Assembly (NCBI GenBank): GCA_947587615.1
Contig: CANPYC010000019.1
Coordinates: forward strand, 1-37,326
DNA: 37,326 nt
From: Candidatus Gastranaerophilales bacterium
GTDB lineage: Bacteria; Cyanobacteriota; Vampirovibrionia; Gastranaerophilales; Gastranaerophilaceae
Reading direction: 5' to 3'
Position numbers and translations under genes: made by a program. The notes below the pieces were generated by a model, which saw only the letters and a program-made list of their open reading frames with translations, had not been told where the DNA came from and ran no database searches. This document shows, piece by piece, positions 1 through 8,866 of the stretch (its first letter is position 1; the number at the start of each line of letters is the position of its first letter).

Positions 1-35
1 TTTTTGCTATTTAACTATAACATAAATATAAAAAA

Positions 36-1562
36 TTAATCATTCTTTACATTCAGCATAAAAGAAAAAGGAATAAGTATAAAAGCAATTGTTGCAAAAA
101 TCAAAAATGTGTCAACATAAGCCAACAACCTTGATTGCGTGAGCATTGATTTATACAAAAAAGAATTGGCTTTAATTGTTGCAAATGTTGTTGATTGGCA
201 AGAAAATATATGCACCAAAGAAGAAAATTTATTTTGAAAAATCAGACTAAAATTTGACAAATTATGCACCAGATAATTTTGATGAATTTGCGCACCTCTT
301 GCAACAAATGTTGAAGAAATTGAAGCAACAACAGCCATTGTTGTACTTTTACAAAGGTTATGCAAACTTGCGCCGTTTGTAAGTTCGCTTTTTGGTAAAG
401 TGCCCAAGGCAAGAGCCGATACGGGAATAAAAATTAAAATTATCCCAATTCCCATCAAAAGTTGCGGAATTGCAATATATGCCATTGAAACAGCTAAATT
501 CAAATTAACAAAAAATAAAGTCGATATCCCGAGAAAAAGAAATCCGCAAGCTATTAAAATTCTGCTGTCAATAATTTTTAAAAGCCTATTTATAAGTAAC
601 ATCATAATAACGGAAGATACAATTCTTGAAGCAAGTGCGTACCCCGTTAAAATTGCATTATAACCCATCAAATTTTGCAGAAATTGAGGAATAAGAACAA
701 TTGTTGAAAAAACAAGCATATTAACCGAAGCACTCAGAATTGTTCCTATTAAAAAATTTTTATCTTTAAAAAGTCTTAAATTAATTAAAGGAATTTTATA
801 TTCAAGCTCCCAAACGATAAAAAAAGCTAAAGCTACTACGCTAAACCCTGCAAGCCATGATATCCAAGCACAATCAAACCAGTTATATTGCTGACCTTTA
901 TCCAAAACTACCTGCATGGATAACAACCACAAAACTAAAGCTATCATGCCGACAAAATCAGTCTTTTCAACTTTTTTTCTTGTTTTAATTTCATCAATAT
1001 TTGCATGCACAAGAGAAATTGATAAAATTCCGACCGGTATATTTATATAATAAATCCACTGCCAATCGGTATTATCAACAATTAAACCGCCAAAAGTCGG
1101 GCCGAGTATGGCAAAAATCATAACAGCCAAACCATACAGGCTCATTGCAACCCCCTTTTTATCGGGAGGAAAAACACTCAGCAATATTGCCTGAGAAACC
1201 GGAGTCATAGGGCCTCCGCCGATTCCTTGAATAAGCCTTCCAAAAACCATTGTATTTAAATTCGGAGCTATTGCGCAAATTAAAGAACCAACCGTAAAAA
1301 TCGTTATAAAAACTTTTAAAAGGAGTTTTCTTCCCATTAAATTTTCAAGCCAGCCTGTCATAAGAATTAAACAGGCATTAGCAATCATATAAGAAGTTAT
1401 AATCCAGTTAGCTTCATCAACGGTTGAACCAAAGTAACCTGATATATGAGGAATGGCAACATTTGTAGCAGATGTTGCAAGACATGCAAAAGAAGTCGGC
1501 AGTAATATTGAAAGAGCAATAAGCCAAAGAGGCGAAGTTTTTTGTTTAACCGCTTGCTGCAC
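36..1562 (-). CDS. emrB: EmrB/QacA-type MFS drug exporter (DHA2 family)
   Basis: 508-aa inner-membrane proton-driven exporter of the major facilitator superfamily; the length and hydrophobicity fit the 14-helix DHA2 family. Visible motifs are the loop 2-3 motif A (GWLENLMGRKLLL), 'RLIQGIGGGPMTPVSQAI' and antiporter motif C (GLAVMIFAILGPTFGGLI). The start codon is GTG at 1562, directly after the TAA stop of the upstream emrA-like gene (1563-1565), so the two are probably translationally coupled. With the membrane-fusion protein and the divergent TolC-like factor it should form a tripartite pump moving amphipathic compounds across both membranes. The substrate cannot be read from the sequence. 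Confidence 0.92.
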   Translation of the reverse strand: MQQAVKQKTSPLWLIALSILLPTSFACLATSATNVAIPHISGYFGSTVDEANWIITSYMIANACLILMTGWLENLMGRKLLLKVFITIFTVGSLICAIAPNLNTMVFGRLIQGIGGGPMTPVSQAILLSVFPPDKKGVAMSLYGLAVMIFAILGPTFGGLIVDNTDWQWIYYINIPVGILSISLVHANIDEIKTRKKVEKTDFVGMIALVLWLLSMQVVLDKGQQYNWFDCAWISWLAGFSVVALAFFIVWELEYKIPLINLRLFKDKNFLIGTILSASVNMLVFSTIVLIPQFLQNLMGYNAILTGYALASRIVSSVIMMLLINRLLKIIDSRILIACGFLFLGISTLFFVNLNLAVSMAYIAIPQLLMGIGIILIFIPVSALALGTLPKSELTNGASLHNLCKSTTMAVVASISSTFVARGAQIHQNYLVHNLSNFSLIFQNKFSSLVHIFSCQSTTFATIKANSFLYKSMLTQSRLLAYVDTFLIFATIAFILIPFSFMLNVKND

Positions 1563-2525
1563 TTACTTCACCTTAACTTTAGGAACGCTTGACATACCGG
1601 GAACTATATTATATTGTGATATATCTTCTTTAAAGATAATTTTAACAGGAACTCTTTGAACAATTTTTACATAGCTTCCAACAGCATTCTCGGGCGGAAA
1701 CAAGCTTGCTTTTGAACCCGTTGAGCGCTGGATACTGTCAACTTCACCCAAGAATTTTTTATTAGGATAAGTATCTATTTTGATTTTAACACTCTGACCT
1801 TTTTTCATGTTTGCAACTTGTGTTTCTTTAAAGTTTGCAACTACCCACATTTTATCGCTAACAATTGAAAATAAAGGTTGTGCGGTTTGAATATAGTTGC
1901 CTTTTTCAACGCTTCTGTTGGTAATAAGCCCGTCAGTTGGAGCATAAATTTTTGTATAGGATAAATTCAGCTCATCCTCTTTTACTTTTGCTTCAAGTTT
2001 TTTAATATTTCCTTTTATTTTTTCAAAATTAGCGCTAGCCATCCGATTTAGTGCATTTGCACTTGAAAGCTTTGTTTTTGCCGCTTCATAGTCTTGAGTT
2101 GAAGCAATACCTTTTTCTTTCATAAGTCTGTATCGTTCATAATCATTTTTTGCAAATTCAAGCTCGGAAAAACTTTTTTGCATTTCATTATCCGCAACAA
2201 TCAGAGCAGATTTTGCCTCTTCAAGAGCGCCTTTTGACTGTTCAAGTTTTGCCTTATAATCGCTATCATCAAGAACAAGGAGTAAATCTCCCTTTTTAAC
2301 CTGCATATTATCATCAATTTTCAGCTCTTCAACCTGACTGTTAACCCTTGAAGCCATTGTAACAATATGACCTTCAACAAAAGCATCATCCGTTGATTTA
2401 TAGTATATGCCTCTGATTGAAAAAAATATTCCGCAAATAAGGAAAAATACGGCGCTAATGCTTGGCACAAGCACCCTTTTTTTCAGATATTCGGGTCTGT
2501 TGTCTGTTGTTAATTCTTCGCTCAT
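1563..2525 (-). CDS. emrA: EmrA/HlyD-type membrane fusion protein
   Basis: 320-aa periplasmic adaptor. A short cytosolic N-terminus is followed by one membrane anchor (about residues 18-38), then a barrel-sandwich half-domain (STDDAFVEGHIVTMASRVNS), a long alpha-helical hairpin (about residues 80-185, rich in A/K/E), the second lipoyl half (YAPTDGLITNRSVEKGNY) and a beta-barrel domain ('VVANFKETQVANMKKGQ'). This is the EmrA/HlyD layout. It links the inner-membrane MFS pump to a TolC-like channel. The gene abuts the emrB-like gene without spacing and is divergent from the tolC-like gene. It is somewhat shorter than E. coli EmrA (about 390 aa), mainly in the hairpin and C-terminus. Confidence 0.9.
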   Translation of the reverse strand: MSEELTTDNRPEYLKKRVLVPSISAVFFLICGIFFSIRGIYYKSTDDAFVEGHIVTMASRVNSQVEELKIDDNMQVKKGDLLLVLDDSDYKAKLEQSKGALEEAKSALIVADNEMQKSFSELEFAKNDYERYRLMKEKGIASTQDYEAAKTKLSSANALNRMASANFEKIKGNIKKLEAKVKEDELNLSYTKIYAPTDGLITNRSVEKGNYIQTAQPLFSIVSDKMWVVANFKETQVANMKKGQSVKIKIDTYPNKKFLGEVDSIQRSTGSKASLFPPENAVGSYVKIVQRVPVKIIFKEDISQYNIVPGMSSVPKVKVK

Positions 2526-2559
2526 AATAAAAATCTTTTATAAAAATTGTTTTTTAGTT

Positions 2560-2581
2560 ATAATAGGTTATAGCCGATTAT
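2560..2581. promoter_or_regulatory. Imperfect palindrome in the divergent emrAB / tolC promoter region
   Basis: The 82-bp gap between the divergent emrA-like and tolC-like starts contains ATAAT-a-GG-TTATAG-CC-g-ATTAT, an imperfect inverted repeat centred near 2570. Its position suits an operator controlling both directions, for example for a MarR- or TetR-type regulator. No such regulator gene is in the window, so the role is inferred. Confidence 0.3.
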
Positions 2582-2607
2582 ACAATAAAAAAATTAATTA
2601 AGACAAT

Positions 2608-3957
2608 ATGAAAAAAATATTTTTTTTATTAGCTATACTTTTAGCGCTAACAACAAAAGCTTTAGCAACAAGCGAAGATATTAATATCTCCTGGTGGGAA
2701 AAGTTTAAAGACGACAACTTAAAGGAAGATTTGCTGATATTAAGCGAAAACAACTATGATTTAAAAAATGCTTCTTTAATTGTTGAACAAAACAAACAGT
2801 TAACAAAAATGCAGCTTGCTCAAGAGCTTCCTTTTGCCTACTTCAGCGCCGATTTAAACCGTGACTTGCAAGGTGCAAGGCAGCAATTCGGTCAAATGTC
2901 CATTCCGAAGTATTCTCAATATAACTATTACATTCCGCTTACAATGGCTTACGAGCTTGATATTTGGGGTTTAAATCACTTTAAAACAAAAAGTATAAAA
3001 CAGCTTGAAACAATTTCTCTCGAAGCAAAAAGGGCTTCTTATATTACTCAAAGCTCGGATTTTGCACTTGATTATTTTAATTTAATTAAAGCAAACGAAT
3101 TTTTAGTGCTTCAAGATGAAATAATCAAAACGCAAAAAGAAATTTTAAACAAAACAAAAGAAAAATATAAAATCGGCTTGTGCGATATCAACAGTGTTCT
3201 TGAAGAAGAAAATATCCTAAACGGTTATATTGAAGAAAAAAACACAACAAAGAACACCCAAAAAGCACTCAGGGAAAAACTTAAAGTTTATTTATCAACT
3301 TATGAGGACGATATAAAAATAAATACCTTTGATAAAGTGACAATTTTAAAAGACATCCCAAGCGAGTATTCTTCTCAAATTATTGAAAACAGACCCGACT
3401 ACAAGCAGCAAGAAGCCTATCTTAAAAAAATCGGCTTTGATATAAGTGCTCTTAAAAGAGAGTTTCTGCCAAAATTTTTAATTACGGGTCAAATCGGTTT
3501 AAATGCTTATCATCTTGATTCACTTTTCAATTCTGCTTCTCAGTTGTTCAATCTCGGTATTGCGCCAAGCTGGGATATATTCTCGGGCGGCAGAAAATTG
3601 GCAAATTTAAAACTCAAAAAATATGAGTATGAAGCCTGCTTGAATGATTATCAAAAAACAATGCTAAACGGAATTAAAGAAGTTAATTCAAGCCTTTTTG
3701 AATACAACAGCGCAATAGCCAATCTTGATAAAACTCTTGAAAGATTAAACAACCAAAATAAAATTCATAATCTTGCGCTTGATAAAAGCAAAATCGGCGC
3801 TTCAAGCACGCTTGACACGCTTTATTCAAAAAAAGCGCTGCTAAATATTAAAAAAGAATATGTATCAAATAAAATTAATGTAATAACAACAATAATAACT
3901 CTTTACAAAGCTTCGGGAGGAGTTGACTTGTATAAATTAGCGGATAATAATTTATAA
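2608..3957 (+). CDS. TolC/NodT-like outer-membrane efflux channel
   Basis: 449-aa outer-membrane factor. Residues 1-20 are a signal peptide (MKKIFFLLAILLALTTKALA). The mature protein starts with the OEP-family pattern 'SWWEKFKDDNLKEDLL' followed by 'ENNYDLKNASLIVEQ', and shows the two-fold repeat of long coiled-coil helices typical of TolC, with the second half beginning near 'ENRPDYKQQEAYLKKIG' and 'PSWDIFSGGRKLANLKLKK'. The lipobox Cys common in NodT-type lipoproteins is not seen. It is divergent from the emrAB-like genes and is the natural third component of that pump. The Shine-Dalgarno sequence is weak. Confidence 0.88.
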   Translation: MKKIFFLLAILLALTTKALATSEDINISWWEKFKDDNLKEDLLILSENNYDLKNASLIVEQNKQLTKMQLAQELPFAYFSADLNRDLQGARQQFGQMSIPKYSQYNYYIPLTMAYELDIWGLNHFKTKSIKQLETISLEAKRASYITQSSDFALDYFNLIKANEFLVLQDEIIKTQKEILNKTKEKYKIGLCDINSVLEEENILNGYIEEKNTTKNTQKALREKLKVYLSTYEDDIKINTFDKVTILKDIPSEYSSQIIENRPDYKQQEAYLKKIGFDISALKREFLPKFLITGQIGLNAYHLDSLFNSASQLFNLGIAPSWDIFSGGRKLANLKLKKYEYEACLNDYQKTMLNGIKEVNSSLFEYNSAIANLDKTLERLNNQNKIHNLALDKSKIGASSTLDTLYSKKALLNIKKEYVSNKINVITTIITLYKASGGVDLYKLADNNL

Positions 3958-4088
3958 TTTTTTATTTTACATATTGCCGATAAATATAGCGTTTATATTA
4001 AAAAACCTGTTATAAAATGCCGTTTTGTGGAATGTTATTACTATCGTAATACAATTGGAGCTATGGCAGTCGTGGAAGCAGGTAGATT

Positions 4089-4373
4089 ATGATTTTAGAA
4101 TTTAAAGTAGATGAATTATCAGTTCAAAGCGCTTGGCTTAAAACTTTATACGATTTAGTCGAAGAGTTGAACTGTAAAAGTCAAACCTTTATGGAAGAAA
4201 AGTACAACACGAACAGAAACTGTTTTGCCCCTGTTCGTGTAGTTAAAATATTCGGTTCTAATACAATCTTGAGCTGGTTAAAACTGAGAATGGAAAGATA
4301 TAATCATTTTATCGATTCTCTTAACTCTCAAGACGTTTTTTCCGCTTCATTTATTGAAGAAGAAGAAAACTAA
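4089..4373 (+). CDS. Small hypothetical protein, 94 aa
   Basis: I do not recognise this family. The 94-aa product is soluble and mixed-charge, probably largely helical, with no signal peptide or membrane segment and an acidic C-terminal tail (IEEEEN). A purine-rich ribosome site (GGAAGCAGG) lies just upstream of the ATG. Its last four bases overlap the end of the convergent bL25-like gene. The good start, ordinary amino-acid composition and tight packing support a real gene. No function can be inferred. Confidence 0.7.
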   Translation: MILEFKVDELSVQSAWLKTLYDLVEELNCKSQTFMEEKYNTNRNCFAPVRVVKIFGSNTILSWLKLRMERYNHFIDSLNSQDVFSASFIEEEEN

Positions 4374-4651
4374 ATCGCAACAAATTCAACGTTTAAATAT
4401 TCGCTTGTTGCATAGTTAACTTGCAGCTCTTGAATTTTTGCGTTAATTTTTTCGCCGTTTAAATTCAGTTCCCAATTGCCTTCTTTATTGTTTCTGTATG
4501 CCATTTCAAATTCATGGGTGTTGATTTGAATGTTTTTTGCTTCCATTCCTTTGCCGTATACAGAACCGGGCAGGAAGCCTGCTTGTCTGATTTGACGAGG
4601 GTTTTTGCCTTCTTCTCTGTTTGTTGCGGTAAGTGTTGTAGTATTAAGCAT
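4370..4651 (-). CDS. rplY: bL25-like 50S ribosomal protein, short form
   Basis: 93-aa protein matching the N-terminal 5S-rRNA-binding domain of bL25/TL5/CTC: 'GKNPRQIRQAGFLPGSVYGK' is the family signature ('R.lR..G.iPaviYG'), followed by 'NIQINTHEFEMAYRN', and it ends in the 'LNVEFVAI' strand. The length equals E. coli L25 (94 aa), so the longer C-terminal CTC domain is absent. It has a strong Shine-Dalgarno sequence (AAGGAG) before the ATG. It is convergent with the preceding small ORF (4-bp overlap) and divergent from folP. It would bind 5S rRNA in the central protuberance of the 50S subunit. The sequence is fairly divergent, so a bL25-domain paralogue remains possible. Confidence 0.78.
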   Translation of the reverse strand: MLNTTTLTATNREEGKNPRQIRQAGFLPGSVYGKGMEAKNIQINTHEFEMAYRNNKEGNWELNLNGEKINAKIQELQVNYATSEYLNVEFVAI

Positions 4652-4723
4652 TTTATTCTCCTTGACTTAATTTTATGATTTATATTTAATAATGTATTAT
4701 AATTATATTGGCTAAACAAAAAA

Positions 4724-5887
4724 ATGCAATTTATATCAAAAACAGTTTCAAAAAAATTTATAAAAAATGAAATGTCGCTTATAGGTTTTGATGACAGCTA
4801 TATTGATTGCGCCGTTCAAAAACATTTATTCTTATCAATTAAAATTTTTAACACAACTCCTCAACAAGCAACAATTATTAAGCAAGCAGCTCTATCATCC
4901 GGATGCGATTGCGCCGTTAATAAAGGGGTAATTGATTGTTCAATAGGTTATTCGGACTGTATTTTATCAGGAACAGTCGCACAACTTACAACGGTTGCAA
5001 AAAAACTTTTAAAACAGCCTTTTTCCCTTGCAAATTTATCGGATACAATCTTAGAGCAAATAAATCTTGCGCTATTACCTCCAAACGCAACAAAATTAAT
5101 GGGAATATTAAATCTTACTCCCAACTCTTTTTCAGATGGCGGCGAATTTGTTGAAATAAATAAAGCAATTAATCATGCAATTGACATGATAGAACAAGGC
5201 GCAGATATAATTGATATCGGCGCACAATCAACAAAACCAAAGGCGGATTTAGTCAGCGTTGTTTATGAAATTGAAAAAGTTGTACCTGTTGTAACCGCTC
5301 TTAAAACAGCCTATCCCCAAATTCAAATAAGCGTTGATACAATGACGCTCGGTTGCGCTAAAGCTGCAATAGATAGCGGAGCAGATATTATTAACGATGT
5401 CAGCTCTCTTAAAAACCCCGAATTTGCTAAACTTTGCGCTTGCGCTAATAAAAAATTGGTGGTTATGCACTCAAGAGGCGACTCAAAAACAATGGATGAG
5501 CTTACAGACTACAACAATATAATTGATGAAATTTATCTTGATTTACTCGAGAAAACAAAGCTTGCCCAAGCTCAAGGACTTAAAAAAGAAAATATAATAA
5601 TTGACTTAGGTTTTGGTTTTGCAAAAACAATTGAGCAAAATTATACTCTTTTAAATCGAATAAATGAATTTAAATCTCTCGGATACCCGATTTTAGCAGG
5701 TTTATCAAGAAAAAGATTTCTTCAAGACACAATTAACACAAAAGAGCCTAAAGACACAGACATTATAACCGCAATTGCAACAAGCCGCTTAATTGAGCAA
5801 GAAGTTGAATATATAAGGGTGCATAACGTTGAATTATCAAACCAGGCAAGATTATTTAGCGAAAGATTAAACAATAATCTATTCTGA
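4724..5887 (+). CDS. folP: Dihydropteroate synthase, long form
   Basis: 387-aa enzyme joining 6-hydroxymethyl-7,8-dihydropterin pyrophosphate and p-aminobenzoate to dihydropteroate in folate synthesis. The TIM-barrel catalytic part begins near residue 124 with 'LMGILNLTPNSFSDGG', then 'DIIDIGAQSTKP', 'DVSSLK', 'VVMHSRG', 'IIDLGFGFAKT', 'LAGLSRKRFL' (SRK phosphate-binding loop) and 'IRVHNV'. The first 120 residues are an extra domain ('AALSSGCDCAVNKG...LSGTVAQL') absent from the 280-aa E. coli enzyme but of a kind found in long-form DHPS of some other bacteria. It stands alone between bL25 and the convergent epimerase. The ATG at 4724 has only a weak ribosome site. Confidence 0.95.
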   Translation: MQFISKTVSKKFIKNEMSLIGFDDSYIDCAVQKHLFLSIKIFNTTPQQATIIKQAALSSGCDCAVNKGVIDCSIGYSDCILSGTVAQLTTVAKKLLKQPFSLANLSDTILEQINLALLPPNATKLMGILNLTPNSFSDGGEFVEINKAINHAIDMIEQGADIIDIGAQSTKPKADLVSVVYEIEKVVPVVTALKTAYPQIQISVDTMTLGCAKAAIDSGADIINDVSSLKNPEFAKLCACANKKLVVMHSRGDSKTMDELTDYNNIIDEIYLDLLEKTKLAQAQGLKKENIIIDLGFGFAKTIEQNYTLLNRINEFKSLGYPILAGLSRKRFLQDTINTKEPKDTDIITAIATSRLIEQEVEYIRVHNVELSNQARLFSERLNNNLF

Positions 5888-5909
5888 TTTTAAAATTAAA
5901 ACATTCCGC

Positions 5910-6830
5910 CTATTTTTCATCATAAAGCTTAAGCTTATTCAACCCGACTTCAAGCTCTGTTTGTTTTAGTTCAAAATTGAAAATCTTTTTAATTTTGTCA
6001 TTTGCTAAAATGCTGTCTTTAATATCTCCGACACGCTCGGGTAAATATAGGGGCTGTTTTTTATATTCATAAATTTTTGACATGGTATTAAATAAATCAT
6101 TAAGCTTAACGCCTTTATTTGTCGAAAAATTAAATATTTCATTCTTTACATCAACTTCAAGAGCCATAGCGCAAATTTGTGCAATATCTTCAACATATAC
6201 AAAATCTCTAATCTGATTGCCGTCGCCATATATACATATTTGCTCATTTTTTTTCATAGCTTTATCAAATATTGCAATTACTCCGCTTTCTTTTGAAGAC
6301 TTTTGACGGGGCCCGTAAGCGTTGGAAAATCTGAAAATAATATATGGAACATTTGAAAGTTGAATATATTTTTCCATTGTTAGCTTAGATAAGCCATAAG
6401 GCGACATCGGCTCTTTTTGGTGTTCTTCATCAATCGGTAAATAAGAAGGATTGCCGTAAACCGCAGCAGATGAAGCCGTTATAAATTTTTTTATATTATA
6501 TTTTTTGCACAACTCCAACAGTTTTATTGAGGATAAAATATTAATATTCGCATCATACTCAGGATAAGACAAAGAATAATTTACGCTTGTTTGAGCGGCT
6601 AAATGAATAACATAATCAGGTCTTTCATTTTCAAAAACAGTATTTAAATCATCACATTCTAAGCTAAGCTTGTAAAAATTTAAATTTTTACAATTTGCAA
6701 GGTTTAACTTTGAACCCGAGGATAAATTATCCAAAACAACAATCTGATATTTTTTTAAAGATAAAACATCAACGATATGAGAACCTATAAACCCCGCCCC
6801 GCCTGTTATCAGAACCTTGTTTTTAAACAC
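5910..6830 (-). CDS. NAD-dependent sugar epimerase/dehydratase (GalE-like)
   Basis: 306-aa short-chain dehydrogenase of the extended type. The Rossmann motif GGAGFIG is at residues 10-16, followed by 'VVLDNLSSGS', the 'HLAAQTSV' loop, the catalytic 'SSAAVYG' and the YxxxK pair Y145/K149 (YGLSK). The 'GDGNQIRDFVYVEDIA' block is typical of UDP-glucose 4-epimerase and UDP-GlcNAc/UDP-glucuronate epimerases. It probably supplies a nucleotide sugar for surface glycan. It starts with GTG inside the last codons of the upstream glycosyltransferase (8-bp overlap), with AAGGAG about 10 bases upstream. The exact sugar cannot be told from the sequence. Confidence 0.9.
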   Translation of the reverse strand: MFKNKVLITGGAGFIGSHIVDVLSLKKYQIVVLDNLSSGSKLNLANCKNLNFYKLSLECDDLNTVFENERPDYVIHLAAQTSVNYSLSYPEYDANINILSSIKLLELCKKYNIKKFITASSAAVYGNPSYLPIDEEHQKEPMSPYGLSKLTMEKYIQLSNVPYIIFRFSNAYGPRQKSSKESGVIAIFDKAMKKNEQICIYGDGNQIRDFVYVEDIAQICAMALEVDVKNEIFNFSTNKGVKLNDLFNTMSKIYEYKKQPLYLPERVGDIKDSILANDKIKKIFNFELKQTELEVGLNKLKLYDEK

Positions 6831-7803
6831 GCTTTTTAGCTTCTCCTTTTTTATTTTTTATTTTTATCTTAAATCCAAAAATCGTAATAACAGTATGTAT
6901 TTTAGTCGGACTTTGTTTAATCGAAAATATGTTTTCAAAAAAATTGTTCTTTAACGGTAAAGGAATATAAGATGTATATTGTCCTAAAAGATTATCGATT
7001 TTTTCTCTGTAATCGCTTTGGTTAATATAAGCATTGGTATTTACAAGAATAGGAACAAAAACAGCCATGGAAGAATTTTTATTCTCTTGTGTAAAATATT
7101 GCAAGTTATATATTTTCTCCAGCATAAACAAGCTGTCATCAATTCTCTTTTTTTCTTTTATAGGATCAGGATTTAAACAAATTGAATTTTGATTTACTCT
7201 ATAATAATAACGAACCTTATTTGTATAAGTAACCTTTTTGCTTTCAAGCAAAAGCTGCGCTAAGACAGGATTATCTTCCCAGTATCTTTTTTCAATAAAA
7301 CGATTAGAGCTAAAGAGCGATTTTTTAAACAACTTTGAACAAACAGAACCGTTTGTGACAAGGCTCATTTTTTCTTGAAAGTCATTTAAAGCAGTAATAT
7401 TATTATATTTATCAACATCAACAAATTTTGAATCATCTGCTCTTGTTAAGACTCCGCAAGCAATATCAGCGTTATTTGTTTCACAGGAATCAACCAAAAT
7501 TTCATAAAAATTATTATCAAGCCAATCATCGGAATCTAAAAAGCCCAAATAATCACACTGCGCATGTTCTATTCCCGTATTTCTTGCGCCTCCAAGCCCT
7601 TTATTTTGTTGATTTATAATTTTAATTTTATCATTTTGCAAAGAATTTAAAAAGTTCAAAGTGGAACTATCGGTTGAGCCATCATTCACAATCACTGTTT
7701 CAATATTTTTATATGTTTGATTTAATACAGAATTAACGGCATGTTCAAGATAATTAACTTTTTCATTGTATACGGGAATAATTACACAAATTTTCTTACT
7801 CAT
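6823..7803 (-). CDS. Family 2 glycosyltransferase
   Basis: 326-aa GT2 enzyme with a GT-A fold: 'ICVIIPVYNE' start, 'IETVIVNDGSTDSS' (nucleotide-binding DG), 'GLGGARNTGIEHAQCDYLGF' and the metal-binding 'LDSDDW', then the acceptor-side 'YWEDNPVLAQLLL'. It transfers a sugar from a nucleotide donor, probably to a lipopolysaccharide or capsule acceptor at the inner face of the membrane. The C-terminus is short and basic (KIKIKNKKGEAKKRV) with no clear membrane span. It overlaps the downstream epimerase gene by 8 bp, so the pair forms a two-gene operon that probably acts on the same glycan. Donor and acceptor are unknown. Confidence 0.9.
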   Translation of the reverse strand: MSKKICVIIPVYNEKVNYLEHAVNSVLNQTYKNIETVIVNDGSTDSSTLNFLNSLQNDKIKIINQQNKGLGGARNTGIEHAQCDYLGFLDSDDWLDNNFYEILVDSCETNNADIACGVLTRADDSKFVDVDKYNNITALNDFQEKMSLVTNGSVCSKLFKKSLFSSNRFIEKRYWEDNPVLAQLLLESKKVTYTNKVRYYYRVNQNSICLNPDPIKEKKRIDDSLFMLEKIYNLQYFTQENKNSSMAVFVPILVNTNAYINQSDYREKIDNLLGQYTSYIPLPLKNNFFENIFSIKQSPTKIHTVITIFGFKIKIKNKKGEAKKRV

Positions 7804-7930
7804 TATTTACTACAATTACCATTTTTATTTTACTAAGTTATAGCATAACATAAATTCATCTTAACATAGGCTATTTTTAACAAACTTAATTAAAATATTT
7901 CATTAAATTTACAAAATATATTACCTAAAG

Positions 7931-8290
7931 CTACTTATAACATATAGCGCTTGCCGTTGCGTATTCTTTAGTATGAGATATTGATATTTTTATATTTAAC
8001 TCGGGATATTTTTCAAGATTAATGTATGGTACACCCGAGTCCTTGTTTAAAATTTCTATTTCTTTAAGAGATATTCTTCCAATATTAAATTCAGATAATG
8101 CCTTATACACTGCTTCTTTAGCGCAAAACCTTGCGCATAAATGCATGGCAGGCTTACTTTTTGAAAAACAATACTCCAGCTCGTTTTGAGTAAATATATA
8201 ATTTAGAAAACGTGCGCTGTTTTCAAGCGTTTTATTTTCAAATCTTTTTATTTGTTCAATATCAACTCCTATGGAAATATTAAAACTCAT
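7931..8290 (-). CDS. acpS: Holo-[acyl-carrier-protein] synthase
   Basis: 119-aa phosphopantetheinyl transferase that moves 4'-phosphopantetheine from CoA to a serine of apo-ACP, activating fatty-acid synthesis. Family motifs are 'IGVDIEQIKRF' (Mg-binding D10) and 'RFCAKEAVYKAL' (E59 and K63), with the C-terminal 'ISISHTKEYATASAI'. The length matches AcpS (about 120-126 aa). A good ribosome site (AAAGGA) lies just before the ATG. It follows the DtxR-like gene by 36 bp on the same strand and is probably co-transcribed with it. Confidence 0.93.
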   Translation of the reverse strand: MSFNISIGVDIEQIKRFENKTLENSARFLNYIFTQNELEYCFSKSKPAMHLCARFCAKEAVYKALSEFNIGRISLKEIEILNKDSGVPYINLEKYPELNIKISISHTKEYATASAICYK

Positions 8291-8326
8291 AACATCCTTT
8301 TTCTTTAATTATATAATAATTTCAAT

Positions 8327-8839
8327 TTATTTAGAACAACAATTTTTACACCCGCCGCAACTTGAAGCGCAGTCTTTACACTTCTTTGAAATTTGCCCGT
8401 CTTTAAGACTATGTTTACAGCTATTTAACCATTTAGGCTCCTTGCAAGAGCATTGCTTCATAAAATCAAGAAAATGTACAAATTTTATTAAAACATCTTT
8501 TGTCATTGAATATTCAATAGCACTTGCATTTTTATCAGCAGAAGTTTTTTCTATTTCTAAAACTTGGTTTAAAAAATTTGAGATGGTATTATGACGATAT
8601 AATTTTAATTGTATGTATTCTATCCCCTCTTTAGTTAGAGTAATATTTCCGTAAGGTATGTAATTTATAAACCCTAATTTTGCTAAAGTCTTTATTGCAT
8701 TAGCGCTTGAAGCGCCTCCGATACCTAAATAATTTGAAACATCTTTAACAATGATATTTGAATTATTTTTTGAAATATCATAAATAGCAAGCAAATATTT
8801 TTCCAAGCTTTCGCTTAATTTTTTTTCATTTTCTTTCAT
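8327..8839 (-). CDS. DtxR/MntR-like regulator with Cys-rich C-terminal tail
   Basis: 170-aa protein. Residues 8-75 are a DtxR-type winged helix ('SLEKYLLAIYDIS', 'VKDVSNYLGIGGASSANAIK', 'LGFINYIPYGNITLTKEG'), followed by the dimerisation helices ('YRHNTISNFLNQVL', residues 81-94). Where DtxR has the metal-binding ACxxEH block this protein has ASAIEYSM, so the Cys and His ligands are replaced by Ser and Tyr. After residue 129 the usual SH3-like domain is replaced by a tail with nine Cys (130, 132, 141, 154, 157, 161, 164, 167, 168), several as CxxC. It may therefore sense metal or redox state through the tail. It lies 27 bp downstream of a membrane-protein gene and 36 bp upstream of acpS. Confidence 0.8.
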   Translation of the reverse strand: MKENEKKLSESLEKYLLAIYDISKNNSNIIVKDVSNYLGIGGASSANAIKTLAKLGFINYIPYGNITLTKEGIEYIQLKLYRHNTISNFLNQVLEIEKTSADKNASAIEYSMTKDVLIKFVHFLDFMKQCSCKEPKWLNSCKHSLKDGQISKKCKDCASSCGGCKNCCSK

Positions 8840-8866
8840 AGTTAAGTTATACCATAAAACCGATTG

